Assembly (NCBI RefSeq): GCF_010993745.1
Contig: NZ_WOTN01000004.1
Coordinates: 620,001 to 684,000 of the forward strand
Reading direction: 5' to 3'
From: Fodinicola acaciae
GTDB taxonomy: Bacteria; Actinomycetota; Actinomycetes; Mycobacteriales; HKI-0501
Length of the DNA: 64,000 bases
Of this stretch, positions 7,672 to 15,858 are shown in pieces. The notes beneath the pieces were generated by a model. That model was not told the origin of the DNA and searched no databases. It saw only the letters and a program-made list of their open reading frames with translations. How positions within the stretch are numbered: position 1 is the first letter of the stretch; every line of letters starts with the position of its first letter. The position numbers and the translations under genes are program-made.

Positions 7672-8973
7672 ATGTACGGATCGGTCCTGGTTGCCGACCG
7701 CGGCGCGGTCGCGGGTGCGGTCGTGCGCGCCGCGCGCCGGCTGGGGATCCGCACCGTCGCGATCCACGTCGCCGCCGACCGGCTCCGGCCGTTTGTCACC
7801 GAGGCCGACCGCGCCGAGCCGTTGAAAGGCGAGAAAACCAGCTCGTACGCGGAAATCGGCCAGATCCTCGAGGTCGCTCGGCGCCTCGAGGTGGACGCGA
7901 TCCATCCCGGCGGCTCGGTGTTGGCGGCCGATCCGGACGCGGCACGTGCCGTGCTGTCCGCCGGCCTCGGATGGATCGGCGCGTCGCCGCAGACTTTGGC
8001 CGGCACAAAGGACAAGGTGCGGTTGAGCCAGCTGGTCGCGGACGTCGGCGTGCCGGTGCCGGAGTCGTACGGACCAGTGTCCACTGTGGACGACGTGACG
8101 GTGAGCGCGGAGAAGCTCGGCTGCCCGGTGGTGCTCAAGGCGGTCGCCGGCCGCGACGGCGTCGGCATCGCGATCAGCGAGAAACCGGCCGAGCTGGCGG
8201 CCGCGTACGAGCTCGTGCGGCGGCAGCTGCCGGCCGGCGACGCGCGGATCCTGGTGCAGCGTTGTTATCCGCACGTGCGCCACATCGAGGTGCAGGTGCT
8301 CGGTCTGGCCGACGGCACGGTGCTCGCGCTCGGCGAGCGTGACTGCTCGGTGCAGCGGCGTTTTTCCCCGGTTTTCGCGGAAAGTCCGGCACCGTCGGTG
8401 CGGCCGGTGGTCCGCGAGGAGCTCATCGCCGCCGGTCTGCGGGCCGCCGAGGCGGTCGGCCTGCGCGGCGCCGGCACGGTCGAGTTTCTGTTGGCCGGCG
8501 AGGAATTCTATTTCTGCGAACTGCGACCGCAGCTGACCGCGTTCTGGTCGGTCACCGAGGAGCTGTTCGGCGTCGACCTGGTCGCCGCGCAGTTCCTGGT
8601 GGCCGCCGAGCACCTGCCGGGATTTGACCTGAGCGGTCTGGCGGCCCGCGGCCACGCCATCGGCATGCGGATGCTGGCCGAGGACCCGCGCCGGTTCTCG
8701 CCGGAGCCGGGTCCGATCGTCGACTGGACGGTGCCGGAGTGCGTACGCGTGGATGCCGCGTACGCGCCGGGCAGCGTGATCAGTGCCGACGACACGACGA
8801 TCGCCACGGTGGTCGCGCTAGCCGAGGATCGCGCGGCGGCGATCGCCCGCGCGCGGTCGGCGCTGCACGGCTTCCGGCTGACCGGACCGCGACACACCGC
8901 GGCGTACTTCGGCCGCCTGCTGGAAAACGACCGCTTCGTCGCCGGCCGCTACGACACGACGCTGCTGGCCTGA
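7672..8973 (+). CDS. Biotin-carboxylase-like ATP-grasp protein lacking catalytic residues
   Basis: A 433-residue protein with the full biotin carboxylase layout (N-domain, ATP-grasp, C-domain) but no biotin carrier domain. The fold signatures remain (GTKDKVRLSQLVADVGVPVP, VVLKAV, LGERDCSVQRR). Hallmark residues are changed. NRGEIA is DRGAVA, HPGYGFLSEN is HPGGSVLAAD and the glycine loop GGGGRGM is AGRDGVGI. Most strikingly, the catalytic strand ExNxRxQVEH is ELRPQLTAFW, so the metal Asn, the Arg, Gln, Val and Glu that handle bicarbonate are all lost. The intact homologue at 50978-52948 shows the contrast. It may still bind ATP or a partner; carboxylation looks impossible. Confidence 0.8.
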   Translation: MYGSVLVADRGAVAGAVVRAARRLGIRTVAIHVAADRLRPFVTEADRAEPLKGEKTSSYAEIGQILEVARRLEVDAIHPGGSVLAADPDAARAVLSAGLGWIGASPQTLAGTKDKVRLSQLVADVGVPVPESYGPVSTVDDVTVSAEKLGCPVVLKAVAGRDGVGIAISEKPAELAAAYELVRRQLPAGDARILVQRCYPHVRHIEVQVLGLADGTVLALGERDCSVQRRFSPVFAESPAPSVRPVVREELIAAGLRAAEAVGLRGAGTVEFLLAGEEFYFCELRPQLTAFWSVTEELFGVDLVAAQFLVAAEHLPGFDLSGLAARGHAIGMRMLAEDPRRFSPEPGPIVDWTVPECVRVDAAYAPGSVISADDTTIATVVALAEDRAAAIARARSALHGFRLTGPRHTAAYFGRLLENDRFVAGRYDTTLLA

Positions 8974-9007
8974 GGTCGTACGCAGCGCTAACGATCCGCC
9001 ACCGCAC

Positions 9008-9089
9008 CGCGAAACTGTCAGACCACCCTGCCAATCTGGGCCCCCACCCAGATCGGGTGGGGGGTGGGTTCGCGCGGGAAACTTAGATA
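9008..9089. repeat. Dispersed intergenic repeat, copy 1
   Basis: About 80 bp shared with 16561-16640, including the identical 20-mer CCAATCTGGGCCCCCACCCA. Both copies run CGCGAAACTGTC...TGCCAATCTGGG, then a C-rich/G-rich hairpin, then GTGGGTTCGCG and GGAAACTTA.ATA. In this copy CCCCCACCC (9041-9049) pairs perfectly with GGGTGGGGG (9055-9063). It sits in the 312-bp gap before the symporter gene. The rest of that gap shows no gene. Confidence 0.75.
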
Positions 9090-9285
9090 AGTAAAGCGAA
9101 ATTGACGATCGCGCGCGCGACCGGCCCGGCGCCTCGGGGAAAAGGACCCCCCGACACACAGTCTGCCACCGCGCACCGACACTTCCGGCGACACGGGACA
9201 TCGACCAACGCACGGAGTCGTACTAACCGTTAACCGGCATTAGGGTTGCCGGGGGTGGTTTCCCTCAAGTCGGGAGAGTGCGCTG

Positions 9286-10953
9286 GTGACCGAGCAACTC
9301 GCGATCGAACAGCTGGCCGTCAACGGCCTGGACTACGGCATCCTGGCGATCTACTTCCTGGTGGTGATCGCCATCGGCCTGCTGGCGCGCAGAGCGATCG
9401 CGACCAGCGAGGACTTCTTCCTGTCCGGCCGGTCGCTGCCGGCCTGGGTCACCGGCCTGGCCTTCATCAGCGCCAACCTGGGGGCCACCGAGATCCTCGG
9501 CATGGCCGCCAACGGCGCACAGTACGGCGTGTCGACCGTGCACTTCTACTGGATCGGCGCCGTGCCGGCGATGGTGTTCCTCGGCCTGGTGATGATGCCG
9601 TTCTACTACAACAGCAAGGTCCACACCGTCCCCGAGTTCCTGCTGCGCCGGTTCAATCGGCCGACCCACTTCTTCAACGCGCTGAGCTTCGCCGCCGGCA
9701 TGCTGCTGACCGCCGGCGTCAACCTGTACGCCCTCGGCATCGTGCTGCAGAGCCTGCTCGGCTGGCCACTGTGGATCTCGATCATCGTGTCGGCGCTGTT
9801 CGTGCTGGTCTACATCACCCTCGGCGGCCTGTCCGGCGCGATCTACACCGAGGTGCTGCAGTTCTTCGTGATCATCGCCGGCCTGGTGCCGATCGTCATC
9901 ATCGGCCTGGTCGCGGTGGGCGGCTGGGACGGACTGGTCGACAAGGTCAGCCACGGTACGTCGCTCGGCGCCGCCGCGTTCAGCCAGTGGGGTGGCACCC
10001 AGGTGGGCCATCCGACCAACCCGCTCGGCGACTGGATCGGCATCGTCTTCGGCCTCGGTTTCGTGCTGTCCTTCGGCTACTGGACGACGAACTTCTCCGA
10101 AGTGCAGCGGGCGCTGTCGGCCAAGGATCTCAGCGCCGCGCAGCGTACGCCGCTGATCGGCGCGTTCCCGAAGATCTTCATCCCGGCGCTGACCATCATC
10201 CCCGGCCTCATCGCGCTGGTCATCGTGCCCGAGCTGCAGAAGAAGGGCGCCGACTACAATTACGTGATCCCCGAGCTGATGGGCAAGCTGCTGCCAAACG
10301 GCGTGCTGGGGATCGCGCTGACCGGCCTGATGGCATCGTTCATGGCCGGCATGGCGGCCAACGTCAGCTCGTTCAACACGGTCTTCACGTACGACCTGTG
10401 GCAGCGCTATTTCGCCAAGGACCGGCCCGACCGCTATTACCTCAACGTCGGCCGGATCGCGACGGTGGCCGGCGTGATCATCGGTGTCGGTACGGCGTTC
10501 ATCGCGGCCGGCTTCAACAACATCATGAACTACATCCAGCTGCTGTTCTCGTTCTTCAACGCGCCGCTGTTCGCGACCTTCCTGATCGCGTTGTTCTGGC
10601 GGCGTACGACGCCGTGGGCCGGTTTCTGGGGACTGGTCAGCGGTACGGCCGGCGCCGGCCTCGCGCATTTCTACCTGACCGGCGTGTTCGGCACACCCTT
10701 GATCAACATCGAGTCGACGCAGTCGCAAAACTTCTACGGCGCCATCGCGGCGTTCGTGATCGACGCGATCGTGACGGTGATCGTCACCATGGTGACCAAG
10801 CCGAAGCCGGAGTCGGAGCTGCGCGGCCTGGTCTGGGGCCTGCCTGCCGAGCAGGTCGCGGCGCCGCGTAAACCGGCGTGGTGGGAGTCGCCGAAGCTGC
10901 TCGGATTCTCCGCGCTCGGCCTGACCGTCGTCCTGACGATCGTCTTCCTGTAA
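9286..10953 (+). CDS. Sodium:solute symporter (SSS family)
   Basis: A 555-residue integral membrane protein of the solute/sodium symporter family with about 14 hydrophobic helices. Family hallmarks are seen: DFFLSGRSLPAWVTGLAFIS near the N-terminus, the NLGATEILGMAANGAQYG segment of TM2, ITLGGLSGAIYTEVLQFF, and GLMASFMAGMAANVSSFNT in the core. The similarity is closest to the sugar (SglT-like) branch, so a sugar or polyol is the likeliest cargo, but this is inference. The GTG at 9286 is preceded by GGGAG. The small gene directly downstream is a usual companion. Confidence 0.88.
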   Translation: MTEQLAIEQLAVNGLDYGILAIYFLVVIAIGLLARRAIATSEDFFLSGRSLPAWVTGLAFISANLGATEILGMAANGAQYGVSTVHFYWIGAVPAMVFLGLVMMPFYYNSKVHTVPEFLLRRFNRPTHFFNALSFAAGMLLTAGVNLYALGIVLQSLLGWPLWISIIVSALFVLVYITLGGLSGAIYTEVLQFFVIIAGLVPIVIIGLVAVGGWDGLVDKVSHGTSLGAAAFSQWGGTQVGHPTNPLGDWIGIVFGLGFVLSFGYWTTNFSEVQRALSAKDLSAAQRTPLIGAFPKIFIPALTIIPGLIALVIVPELQKKGADYNYVIPELMGKLLPNGVLGIALTGLMASFMAGMAANVSSFNTVFTYDLWQRYFAKDRPDRYYLNVGRIATVAGVIIGVGTAFIAAGFNNIMNYIQLLFSFFNAPLFATFLIALFWRRTTPWAGFWGLVSGTAGAGLAHFYLTGVFGTPLINIESTQSQNFYGAIAAFVIDAIVTVIVTMVTKPKPESELRGLVWGLPAEQVAAPRKPAWWESPKLLGFSALGLTVVLTIVFL

Positions 10954-10966
10954 GGAGTCACCGCAG

Positions 10967-11221
10967 ATGGCAGACAACGAGAAACGCAGTGGCGCACATC
11001 GGCTCTTTGATCTGCGGCTGCTGATAAGCGCGCTCTTCGCCGTGTACGGCGTGATCCTCACGATCGTCGGACTGCTCGACGGTGCGGGGGAGCTCGCCAG
11101 GGCCCAGGGGATCAGGATCAACCTGTGGCTGGGCCTGGCGATGCTGGTCTTCGCCGGGCTCGTCTTCCTGTGGGCCCGGCTGCGACCCCTGAAGGCTCCG
11201 GAAAAACCTAACGACGGGTGA
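10967..11221 (+). CDS. Small two-helix membrane protein, symporter companion
   Basis: An 84-residue protein with two membrane helices (residues about 18-38 and 50-68) and charged ends. It begins 13 bp after the symporter stop with TAAGGAG as ribosome binding site, so both are made from one message. Small membrane proteins of this kind often follow SSS transporters in actinobacteria and are thought to be accessory subunits; no function has been shown that I can name. Confidence 0.75.
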   Translation: MADNEKRSGAHRLFDLRLLISALFAVYGVILTIVGLLDGAGELARAQGIRINLWLGLAMLVFAGLVFLWARLRPLKAPEKPNDG

Positions 11222-11348
11222 AGTCGCCGGCCTGCCAGAACGACACCCGCAGCGGCGGCTGGGGGTTGTAGTTGTGCAGCGTCCAGCGGTCGAACCGGCG
11301 GCCGATGGTCCGGGTCGCGTTGACGGCCCGGGTCAGGTGGCGGCGCAT
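11208..11348 (-). CDS. 46-residue basic protein of unknown function
   Basis: Runs from ATG at 11348 to TAG at 11208-11210. A strong AAGGAG lies 8-10 nt before the ATG, which is why the frame is accepted despite its size. The product is Arg-rich at the N-terminus (MRRHLTRAVNATRTIGRRFD) and ends with aromatic and charged residues. The gene overlaps the end of the convergent small membrane protein by 14 bp. A second in-frame ATG at 11375 would add 9 residues. No family recognised. Confidence 0.5.
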   Translation of the reverse strand: MRRHLTRAVNATRTIGRRFDRWTLHNYNPQPPLRVSFWQAGDFTRR

Positions 11349-11439
11349 GGGGTGTTCTCTCCTTGGATGGCTCATCGTGCTTCCACCTATTAAATCGTCT
11401 GAGCGGCCCGGTGTGTTTCCGCCGTGACCGTGAGTGCTG

Positions 11440-12702
11440 TCACGCGCTGGTGGTCACAGTACGGCCATTCGCCGCCTGGCGGCGCCGTTGGACGGGACCG
11501 GTCACCGCCAGATATCCGAGCAACAGCACCAAACCGCCGGCCAGGCAGCCGACCCACGGTCCGGCCGGTCCGACGGTGGTCAGCAACGCGGTGCCGGCGG
11601 CCGGCGCAAGGATCATCGACGAGGAGAAGCCGAGAGTGAACAGGGCCTGATAGCGGCCACGCGCCGCCGGCGGCGCCAGGTCGGCGATCAGCGCCTGGCC
11701 GAAGCCAGCCATGCCGATCTCGCCGAGCGTCCACACCGCGACGGTCCCGGCGTACGCCCAGTGGCTGTGCGCGAAACTCGTCAGCCCCAGGCCGGTCCCC
11801 ACCAGCAGGCCGGAAAACGCCATCACGGTGGTCGGCCGGAAGCGCTCGAGCCAGCGCGACGCGAATGGCTGCAAGAGCACGATCACCACACCGTTCACCG
11901 CGACCGCCGAGCCATACTGCGCAGCGGTCAGGCCGCTGGCGTGCATGGTGAGCGGCAGCGTCACGTACGCCTGCATGTACATCGTGGAATAGACCATCGT
12001 CAGGCCGACCAGCGTGACCAGCAGTGGGTCGCGCAGCGCGGTCAGATAGCCGACGGACGGCTCGTCGTCCTTTTTCTTCGCCGCGACGCCCGGCTTGACC
12101 AGGAAGAAGATCAGCGCGCCGAAGGTCAGGCAGGTCACCGCGTTGATGACGAACAGCAGGCCGAAACCGTGGCCGGCGATCCAGCCACCGCTCACCGCGG
12201 CGATGGAGAATCCGAGGTTGATGGCCCAGAACAGCAGGCCGTACGCGCGTGGCCGCAGCGCCAACGGCACGATGTCGGCGACCAGGGCGCCAGACGCGGG
12301 CCGGTAGAGATCCGCGGTGAGGCCGACCAAAAACGCCGCGACCGCGATCGTCACCGGCGTCGAGGCCGCGCCGAGTCCGAGCAGTGCCGCCGCCGACGCG
12401 ACCAGCGAGCCGGACAGTGCGACCCGCCGGTCGAACCGGTCGGCCAGGAATCCGCCGAGCAGCGGACCGGCCAGCGAGCCGGCACCGTAGACGACCATCA
12501 CCATGCCGGTCTGCGCGATCGTCAGACCGCGCGCGGTGCTCAGGTAGAGCGCGAGAAACGGCTCCACGAACGTGCCGAGCCGGTTGACCAGCACTCCGAC
12601 CCACTGCACCCAGAAGGCGCGCGGCAGCCCACCGTACGTGGTGGCCAGCACCCGGCGGATCCGGCCGGTCGGAGCCTGCGGAGGCGAGGAAGTCTGGGTC
12701 AC
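11440..12702 (-). CDS. MFS transporter
   Basis: A 420-residue major facilitator with twelve predicted helices. The loop 2-3 motif is GGFLADRFDRRVAL, matching the family G-x-x-x-D-R-x-x-R-R/K signature, and SLAGPLLGGFLA precedes it. Drug or metabolite export is the usual role of this branch. It begins with GTG at 12702, 71 bp from the divergent ArsR-like regulator, with an 18-bp palindrome between them, so it is a likely target of that regulator. Confidence 0.88.
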   Translation of the reverse strand: MTQTSSPPQAPTGRIRRVLATTYGGLPRAFWVQWVGVLVNRLGTFVEPFLALYLSTARGLTIAQTGMVMVVYGAGSLAGPLLGGFLADRFDRRVALSGSLVASAAALLGLGAASTPVTIAVAAFLVGLTADLYRPASGALVADIVPLALRPRAYGLLFWAINLGFSIAAVSGGWIAGHGFGLLFVINAVTCLTFGALIFFLVKPGVAAKKKDDEPSVGYLTALRDPLLVTLVGLTMVYSTMYMQAYVTLPLTMHASGLTAAQYGSAVAVNGVVIVLLQPFASRWLERFRPTTVMAFSGLLVGTGLGLTSFAHSHWAYAGTVAVWTLGEIGMAGFGQALIADLAPPAARGRYQALFTLGFSSSMILAPAAGTALLTTVGPAGPWVGCLAGGLVLLLGYLAVTGPVQRRRQAANGRTVTTSA

Positions 12703-12739
12703 GCGAAAACGTTGTCAGGCGTCGGCGGAATCGCCAACT

Positions 12740-12757
12740 GTTTAGCGTACGCTTAAC
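12740..12757. promoter_or_regulatory. Palindromic operator between MFS and ArsR-like genes
   Basis: GTTTAGCGTACGCTTAAC is an 18-bp near-palindrome with a perfect 10-bp core (AGCGTACGCT). It lies 38 bp from the MFS start and 17 bp from the regulator start, a natural place for autoregulation and co-regulation of the divergent pair. Confidence 0.5.
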
Positions 12758-12773
12758 GATGGAGGGTGTCCGG

Positions 12774-13778
12774 ATGCTCGAACTCGTCTTCACCGTGCCC
12801 GATCTTTCCCAGCTACGCTTCGCATACTCGCCGCTGTGGGAGCTGGTCGCGAGCTTTCGCGTGCTGTTCAGCCCAGCCCGGCACGCCCTGCACGCGCCGT
12901 GGATTTCGGAGGCTCGCCACGCGATCGCGCACAGCGATCTGGCGGCCTCCGCGGAGCTCGCTTTGATGCGTACGCTGGTGCCGGCGACCGGCTACATTCC
13001 GGATTTCCTGACGCCACCGCCGACCACTCCGCTGCCCAACCTTGAGGACGAGATCGCACTGCTGCTCGAGACGCCTATCGCGGTGATCCGGGAGGACCTC
13101 GAGCCGGTCGGCATGGCGCCTTATCAGCGCCGACCACGCGCGCGGATGGAGGAGAGCGTCGGCGCGTTCTATGACCAGCCGCGGCGTACGCTCCGACGGC
13201 TGGTCGGCGCGTTTCGCACGTACTGGGAGCTGGTGCTGGCGCATCACTGGCAGCGGATCAGGACCGTGCTCGACGCGGACCTGTCCTATCGCACCGGCCG
13301 GCTGGCTCGCGGCGGTCAGACCGAGGTGTTCGCCGATCTGCACGCGCAGATCGAGTGGGCCGACGGGGTGCTGCGGATCCACAAGAAGTACGCGACACGG
13401 GTGGAGCTGGCCGGTCGCGGGTTGGTGCTGGTGCCGAGCGTGATGGCGTGGCCGAGCGCGATGTTCATGCCGCCGCCGTGGCAGCCGACGCTGATCTATC
13501 CGGCCCGCGGCGTGGCGACGCTGTGGGAGGCCGGCAGGGTGGCACCGGACGGCCTCGCCCGACTGCTCGGCGAGACGCGCGCCAACCTGATGGTCGCGCT
13601 GGCCGGCCCGGCCTCGACCGGTGACCTCGCACGCCGGCTTTCGGTGACGCCGGCGGCGATCTCGCAGCACATCGGCGTGCTGCGCGACGCCGGCCTGGTG
13701 ACGACCGACCGGCGCGGCCGCGGCGCGCTGCACATGCGTACGCAGATCGCCGACGCACTCGTGGCCGCTGGCCAGTGA
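12774..13778 (+). CDS. DUF5937/ArsR-type transcriptional regulator
   Basis: A 334-residue protein. The N-terminal region begins MLELVFTVPDLSQLRFAYSP and continues PLWELVASFRVLFSP, which is the DUF5937 domain. The C-terminal 70 residues form a winged helix-turn-helix of ArsR type (GDLARRLSVTPAAISQHIGV, then LRDAGLVTTDRRGRG). No cysteine-based metal site is visible, so it probably senses an organic ligand. The ATG at 12774 was chosen because GGAGGG lies at 12761-12766; an earlier ATG at 12759 would put the binding site inside the gene. A paralogue is at 45467-46486. Confidence 0.85.
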   Translation: MLELVFTVPDLSQLRFAYSPLWELVASFRVLFSPARHALHAPWISEARHAIAHSDLAASAELALMRTLVPATGYIPDFLTPPPTTPLPNLEDEIALLLETPIAVIREDLEPVGMAPYQRRPRARMEESVGAFYDQPRRTLRRLVGAFRTYWELVLAHHWQRIRTVLDADLSYRTGRLARGGQTEVFADLHAQIEWADGVLRIHKKYATRVELAGRGLVLVPSVMAWPSAMFMPPPWQPTLIYPARGVATLWEAGRVAPDGLARLLGETRANLMVALAGPASTGDLARRLSVTPAAISQHIGVLRDAGLVTTDRRGRGALHMRTQIADALVAAGQ

Positions 13779-13794
13779 CGGCGGCATCGACTAT

Positions 13795-13812
13795 CCTTAA
13801 CGATCGTTAAGG
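13795..13812. promoter_or_regulatory. Perfect 18-bp palindrome before acyl-CoA dehydrogenase
   Basis: CCTTAACGATCGTTAAGG is a perfect palindrome ending 22 bp before the acyl-CoA dehydrogenase start. The same arms with a different 2-bp centre (TG in place of AT) stand at 49322-49339 before the acyl-CoA carboxylase gene. This is typical of a TetR-type operator for one regulon. Confidence 0.7.
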
Positions 13813-13834
13813 GCTGAGTCGACCTGGAGTGGCG

Positions 13835-14986
13835 ATGTCTGAGTACGGGCTGTCCGACGAGCACCAGGCGCTGGTCGCCGCCGTCCGCGAGTTCGCCACC
13901 GAGGTGATCGCGCCGCGGATCGGTGATCTCTATGTCAGGGAGGAGTTTCCGTACGACATCGTGCGGCAGCTCGGCGAGATGGGGATCTTCGGCCTGCCCT
14001 TCGGCGAGGAGTGGGGTGGCCAGGGCGGCGACTACTTCGCCTTCTGCTTGGCGATCGAGGAGATCGCACGCGTCGACTCGTCCGTCGCAGCGACGCTGGA
14101 GGCCGGCGTCGGCCTCGGCGCGATGCCGCTGCTCCGGCACGGCACCGACGCGCAGAAGAAGCAGTGGCTGCCGGACCTGGTCGCCGGCCGCAAGCTCGGT
14201 GCTTTCGGGCTGACCGAACCGGACGGCGGCTCGGACGCCGGCGCGACGCGTACGACCGCACGGCTCGATGGCGACGAGTGGGTCATCAACGGCTCGAAGG
14301 CCTTCATCACCAACTCCGGCACCGACATCACCAGCCTGATCACGGTCACCGCGGTGACCGGCCAGAAAGCCAACGGTGGCAAGGAAATCTCATCGATCAT
14401 CGTGCCGGCCGGCACGCCTGGCCTGACCGTCGCGCCGCATTACTCCAAGGTCGGCTGGTGCTGCTCGGACACGCACGAGCTCTCGTTTGACGACGTACGC
14501 GTGCCGGTGGACAACCTGCTCGGCGAGCGTGGCCGCGGTTATGCGCAGTTTCTGCAGACGCTGGACGAGGGCCGGGTCGCGATCTCCGCGCTGGCGGTCG
14601 GCCTGGCGCAGGGGTGTGTCGACGAGTGCGTACGTTATGCCAAGGAGCGCAGCGCTTTCGGCCAGCCGATCGGCAAATACCAGTCGATCGCGTTCAAGAT
14701 CGCCGACATGCAGACCCGCGCGCACGTCGCTCGTACGACCTACTACGACGCGGCTCGCAAGCTGCTCGCCGGCCAGGAGTTCAAGCGCGAGGCCGCCATC
14801 GCCAAGCTCTACAGCTCGACCATCGCGGTCGACAACGCGCGCGACGCGACGCAGATCCACGGCGGCTATGGCTTCATGAACGAATATCCGGTGTCCCGGA
14901 TGTGGCGTGACTCGAAGATCCTGGAGATCGGCGAAGGCACCTCCGAGGTGCAGCGGATGCTGATCGCCCGCTCGCTTGGACTCTGA
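13835..14986 (+). CDS. Acyl-CoA dehydrogenase
   Basis: A 383-residue FAD-dependent acyl-CoA dehydrogenase, the usual size for short or branched-chain enzymes. Family motifs are GAFGLTEPDGGSDAG (FAD contact), QIHGGYGFMNEYPVSRMWRD and IGEGTSEVQRMLIAR, the last holding the Glu used as catalytic base. It oxidises the alpha-beta bond of an acyl-CoA and hands electrons to ETF. A GTG two codons earlier is possible, but the ATG at 13835 is better spaced from GGAG. The operator shared with the carboxylase genes at 49.4 kb suggests a branched-chain (leucine or isoprenoid-like) degradation step. Confidence 0.9.
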   Translation: MSEYGLSDEHQALVAAVREFATEVIAPRIGDLYVREEFPYDIVRQLGEMGIFGLPFGEEWGGQGGDYFAFCLAIEEIARVDSSVAATLEAGVGLGAMPLLRHGTDAQKKQWLPDLVAGRKLGAFGLTEPDGGSDAGATRTTARLDGDEWVINGSKAFITNSGTDITSLITVTAVTGQKANGGKEISSIIVPAGTPGLTVAPHYSKVGWCCSDTHELSFDDVRVPVDNLLGERGRGYAQFLQTLDEGRVAISALAVGLAQGCVDECVRYAKERSAFGQPIGKYQSIAFKIADMQTRAHVARTTYYDAARKLLAGQEFKREAAIAKLYSSTIAVDNARDATQIHGGYGFMNEYPVSRMWRDSKILEIGEGTSEVQRMLIARSLGL

Positions 14987-15151
14987 TCATCCCAACATGT
15001 GGGAACGAATTTGAAGCCGGCAAAACTAGCTAAAAGGACATCCGGTCGGCCGTACGTTTTCGCAGGTCGTACCGGCGAAACGTGATGTAACGCACAGGTA
15101 GGGAAGTTTCGCAACTTACTGACAGTACGTAAATCGTTGCTGTTGCTTCGT

Positions 15152-15198
15152 GTTTACAACGTTTGTACCGTCCGCATTACGGACTCAAAGTTGTAAAC
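15152..15198 (+). promoter_or_regulatory. Nested stem-loops upstream of NlpC/P60 gene
   Basis: GTTTACAAC (15152-15160) pairs perfectly with GTTGTAAAC (15190-15198). Inside it GTCCG (15170-15174) pairs with CGGAC (15180-15184) around CATTA. The structure ends 30 nt before the start codon. It may be a regulatory leader or an operator. It does not match the c-di-AMP (ydaO) riboswitch that often controls such hydrolases. Confidence 0.4.
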
Positions 15199-15228
15199 CG
15201 GTCAAACGACCGAGAATGGAGAGCAACG

Positions 15229-15804
15229 ATGAGATCTACCCGGATCGCGCAGTCGTTGGCGATGGTCGGCGCGCTGGCGATGCTGGTGCTCAGCCTGACC
15301 GCCAACGCGGCCAGCGCCGAGCCGAACTGCGGCGTACAGGAACCGGGGGCCTCGCCGGCCGCCGAGAACCTGGTCAACCAGGCGTGCACCAAGATCGGCG
15401 TCGACTACTCGTGGGGAGGCGGCCACGGTGCGCAGCCCGGCGAGACGTTTGGCCTGTGCGATCCGGCCAACGGCGCGCCGAACGACTGTCACGTCAAGGG
15501 TTTCGACTGCTCCGGTTTCAGCCGGTGGGCCTACGCCGCGGCGACCGGCAACGACCTGCTGACCAACGGCACGGCGGCCAACCAGTACAGGATCCTCGGC
15601 AACGGGCCCGACATCCCGTTCGACCAGGTGAAGGCCGGTGACCTGCTCTACTACGGCTCCTCGGCGGGCGCCATCCACCATGTCGCGATAGCACTCGGCG
15701 GCGGTTACATCGTCGAGGCGCTGGAGTCCGGCACGAAGATCCACGTGTCCACGTCGTACGCCGGTCACAGCGATCTTTTCGCCGCCAAGCGGCCGCTGCC
15801 GTAA
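15229..15804 (+). CDS. Secreted NlpC/P60 cell-wall hydrolase, copy 1
   Basis: A 191-residue secreted protein. Residues 1-29 form a signal peptide (hydrophobic ALAMLVLSLTANAASA, cleavage after ASA). The rest is one NlpC/P60 domain: catalytic Cys in GFDCSGFSRWAY and catalytic His in HHVAIALGGGYIVEAL. It should cut peptidoglycan stem peptides. Four more cysteines (PNCGV, QACTK, LCDPA, NDCHV) probably form disulfides. The ATG at 15229 follows GGAGAG. A close paralogue follows 121 bp later, a tandem duplication. Confidence 0.9.
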   Translation: MRSTRIAQSLAMVGALAMLVLSLTANAASAEPNCGVQEPGASPAAENLVNQACTKIGVDYSWGGGHGAQPGETFGLCDPANGAPNDCHVKGFDCSGFSRWAYAAATGNDLLTNGTAANQYRILGNGPDIPFDQVKAGDLLYYGSSAGAIHHVAIALGGGYIVEALESGTKIHVSTSYAGHSDLFAAKRPLP

Positions 15805-15858
15805 TGATCTGACGCTTTTTCCGGATCCGGCGAAACTTTCCATTGCTCTTCCCGGGTG

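Noticed and set aside
9265-11121. 618-codon frame on the minus strand
   Set aside because: Antisense of the sodium:solute symporter; Arg/His/Asp/Gln-rich translation typical of an antisense frame in high-GC DNA.
14987-15228. c-di-AMP (ydaO) riboswitch before the NlpC/P60 gene
   Set aside because: Looked for because such hydrolases often have it; the conserved GGGGTGAA-type and CCGAATCC-type blocks are absent.
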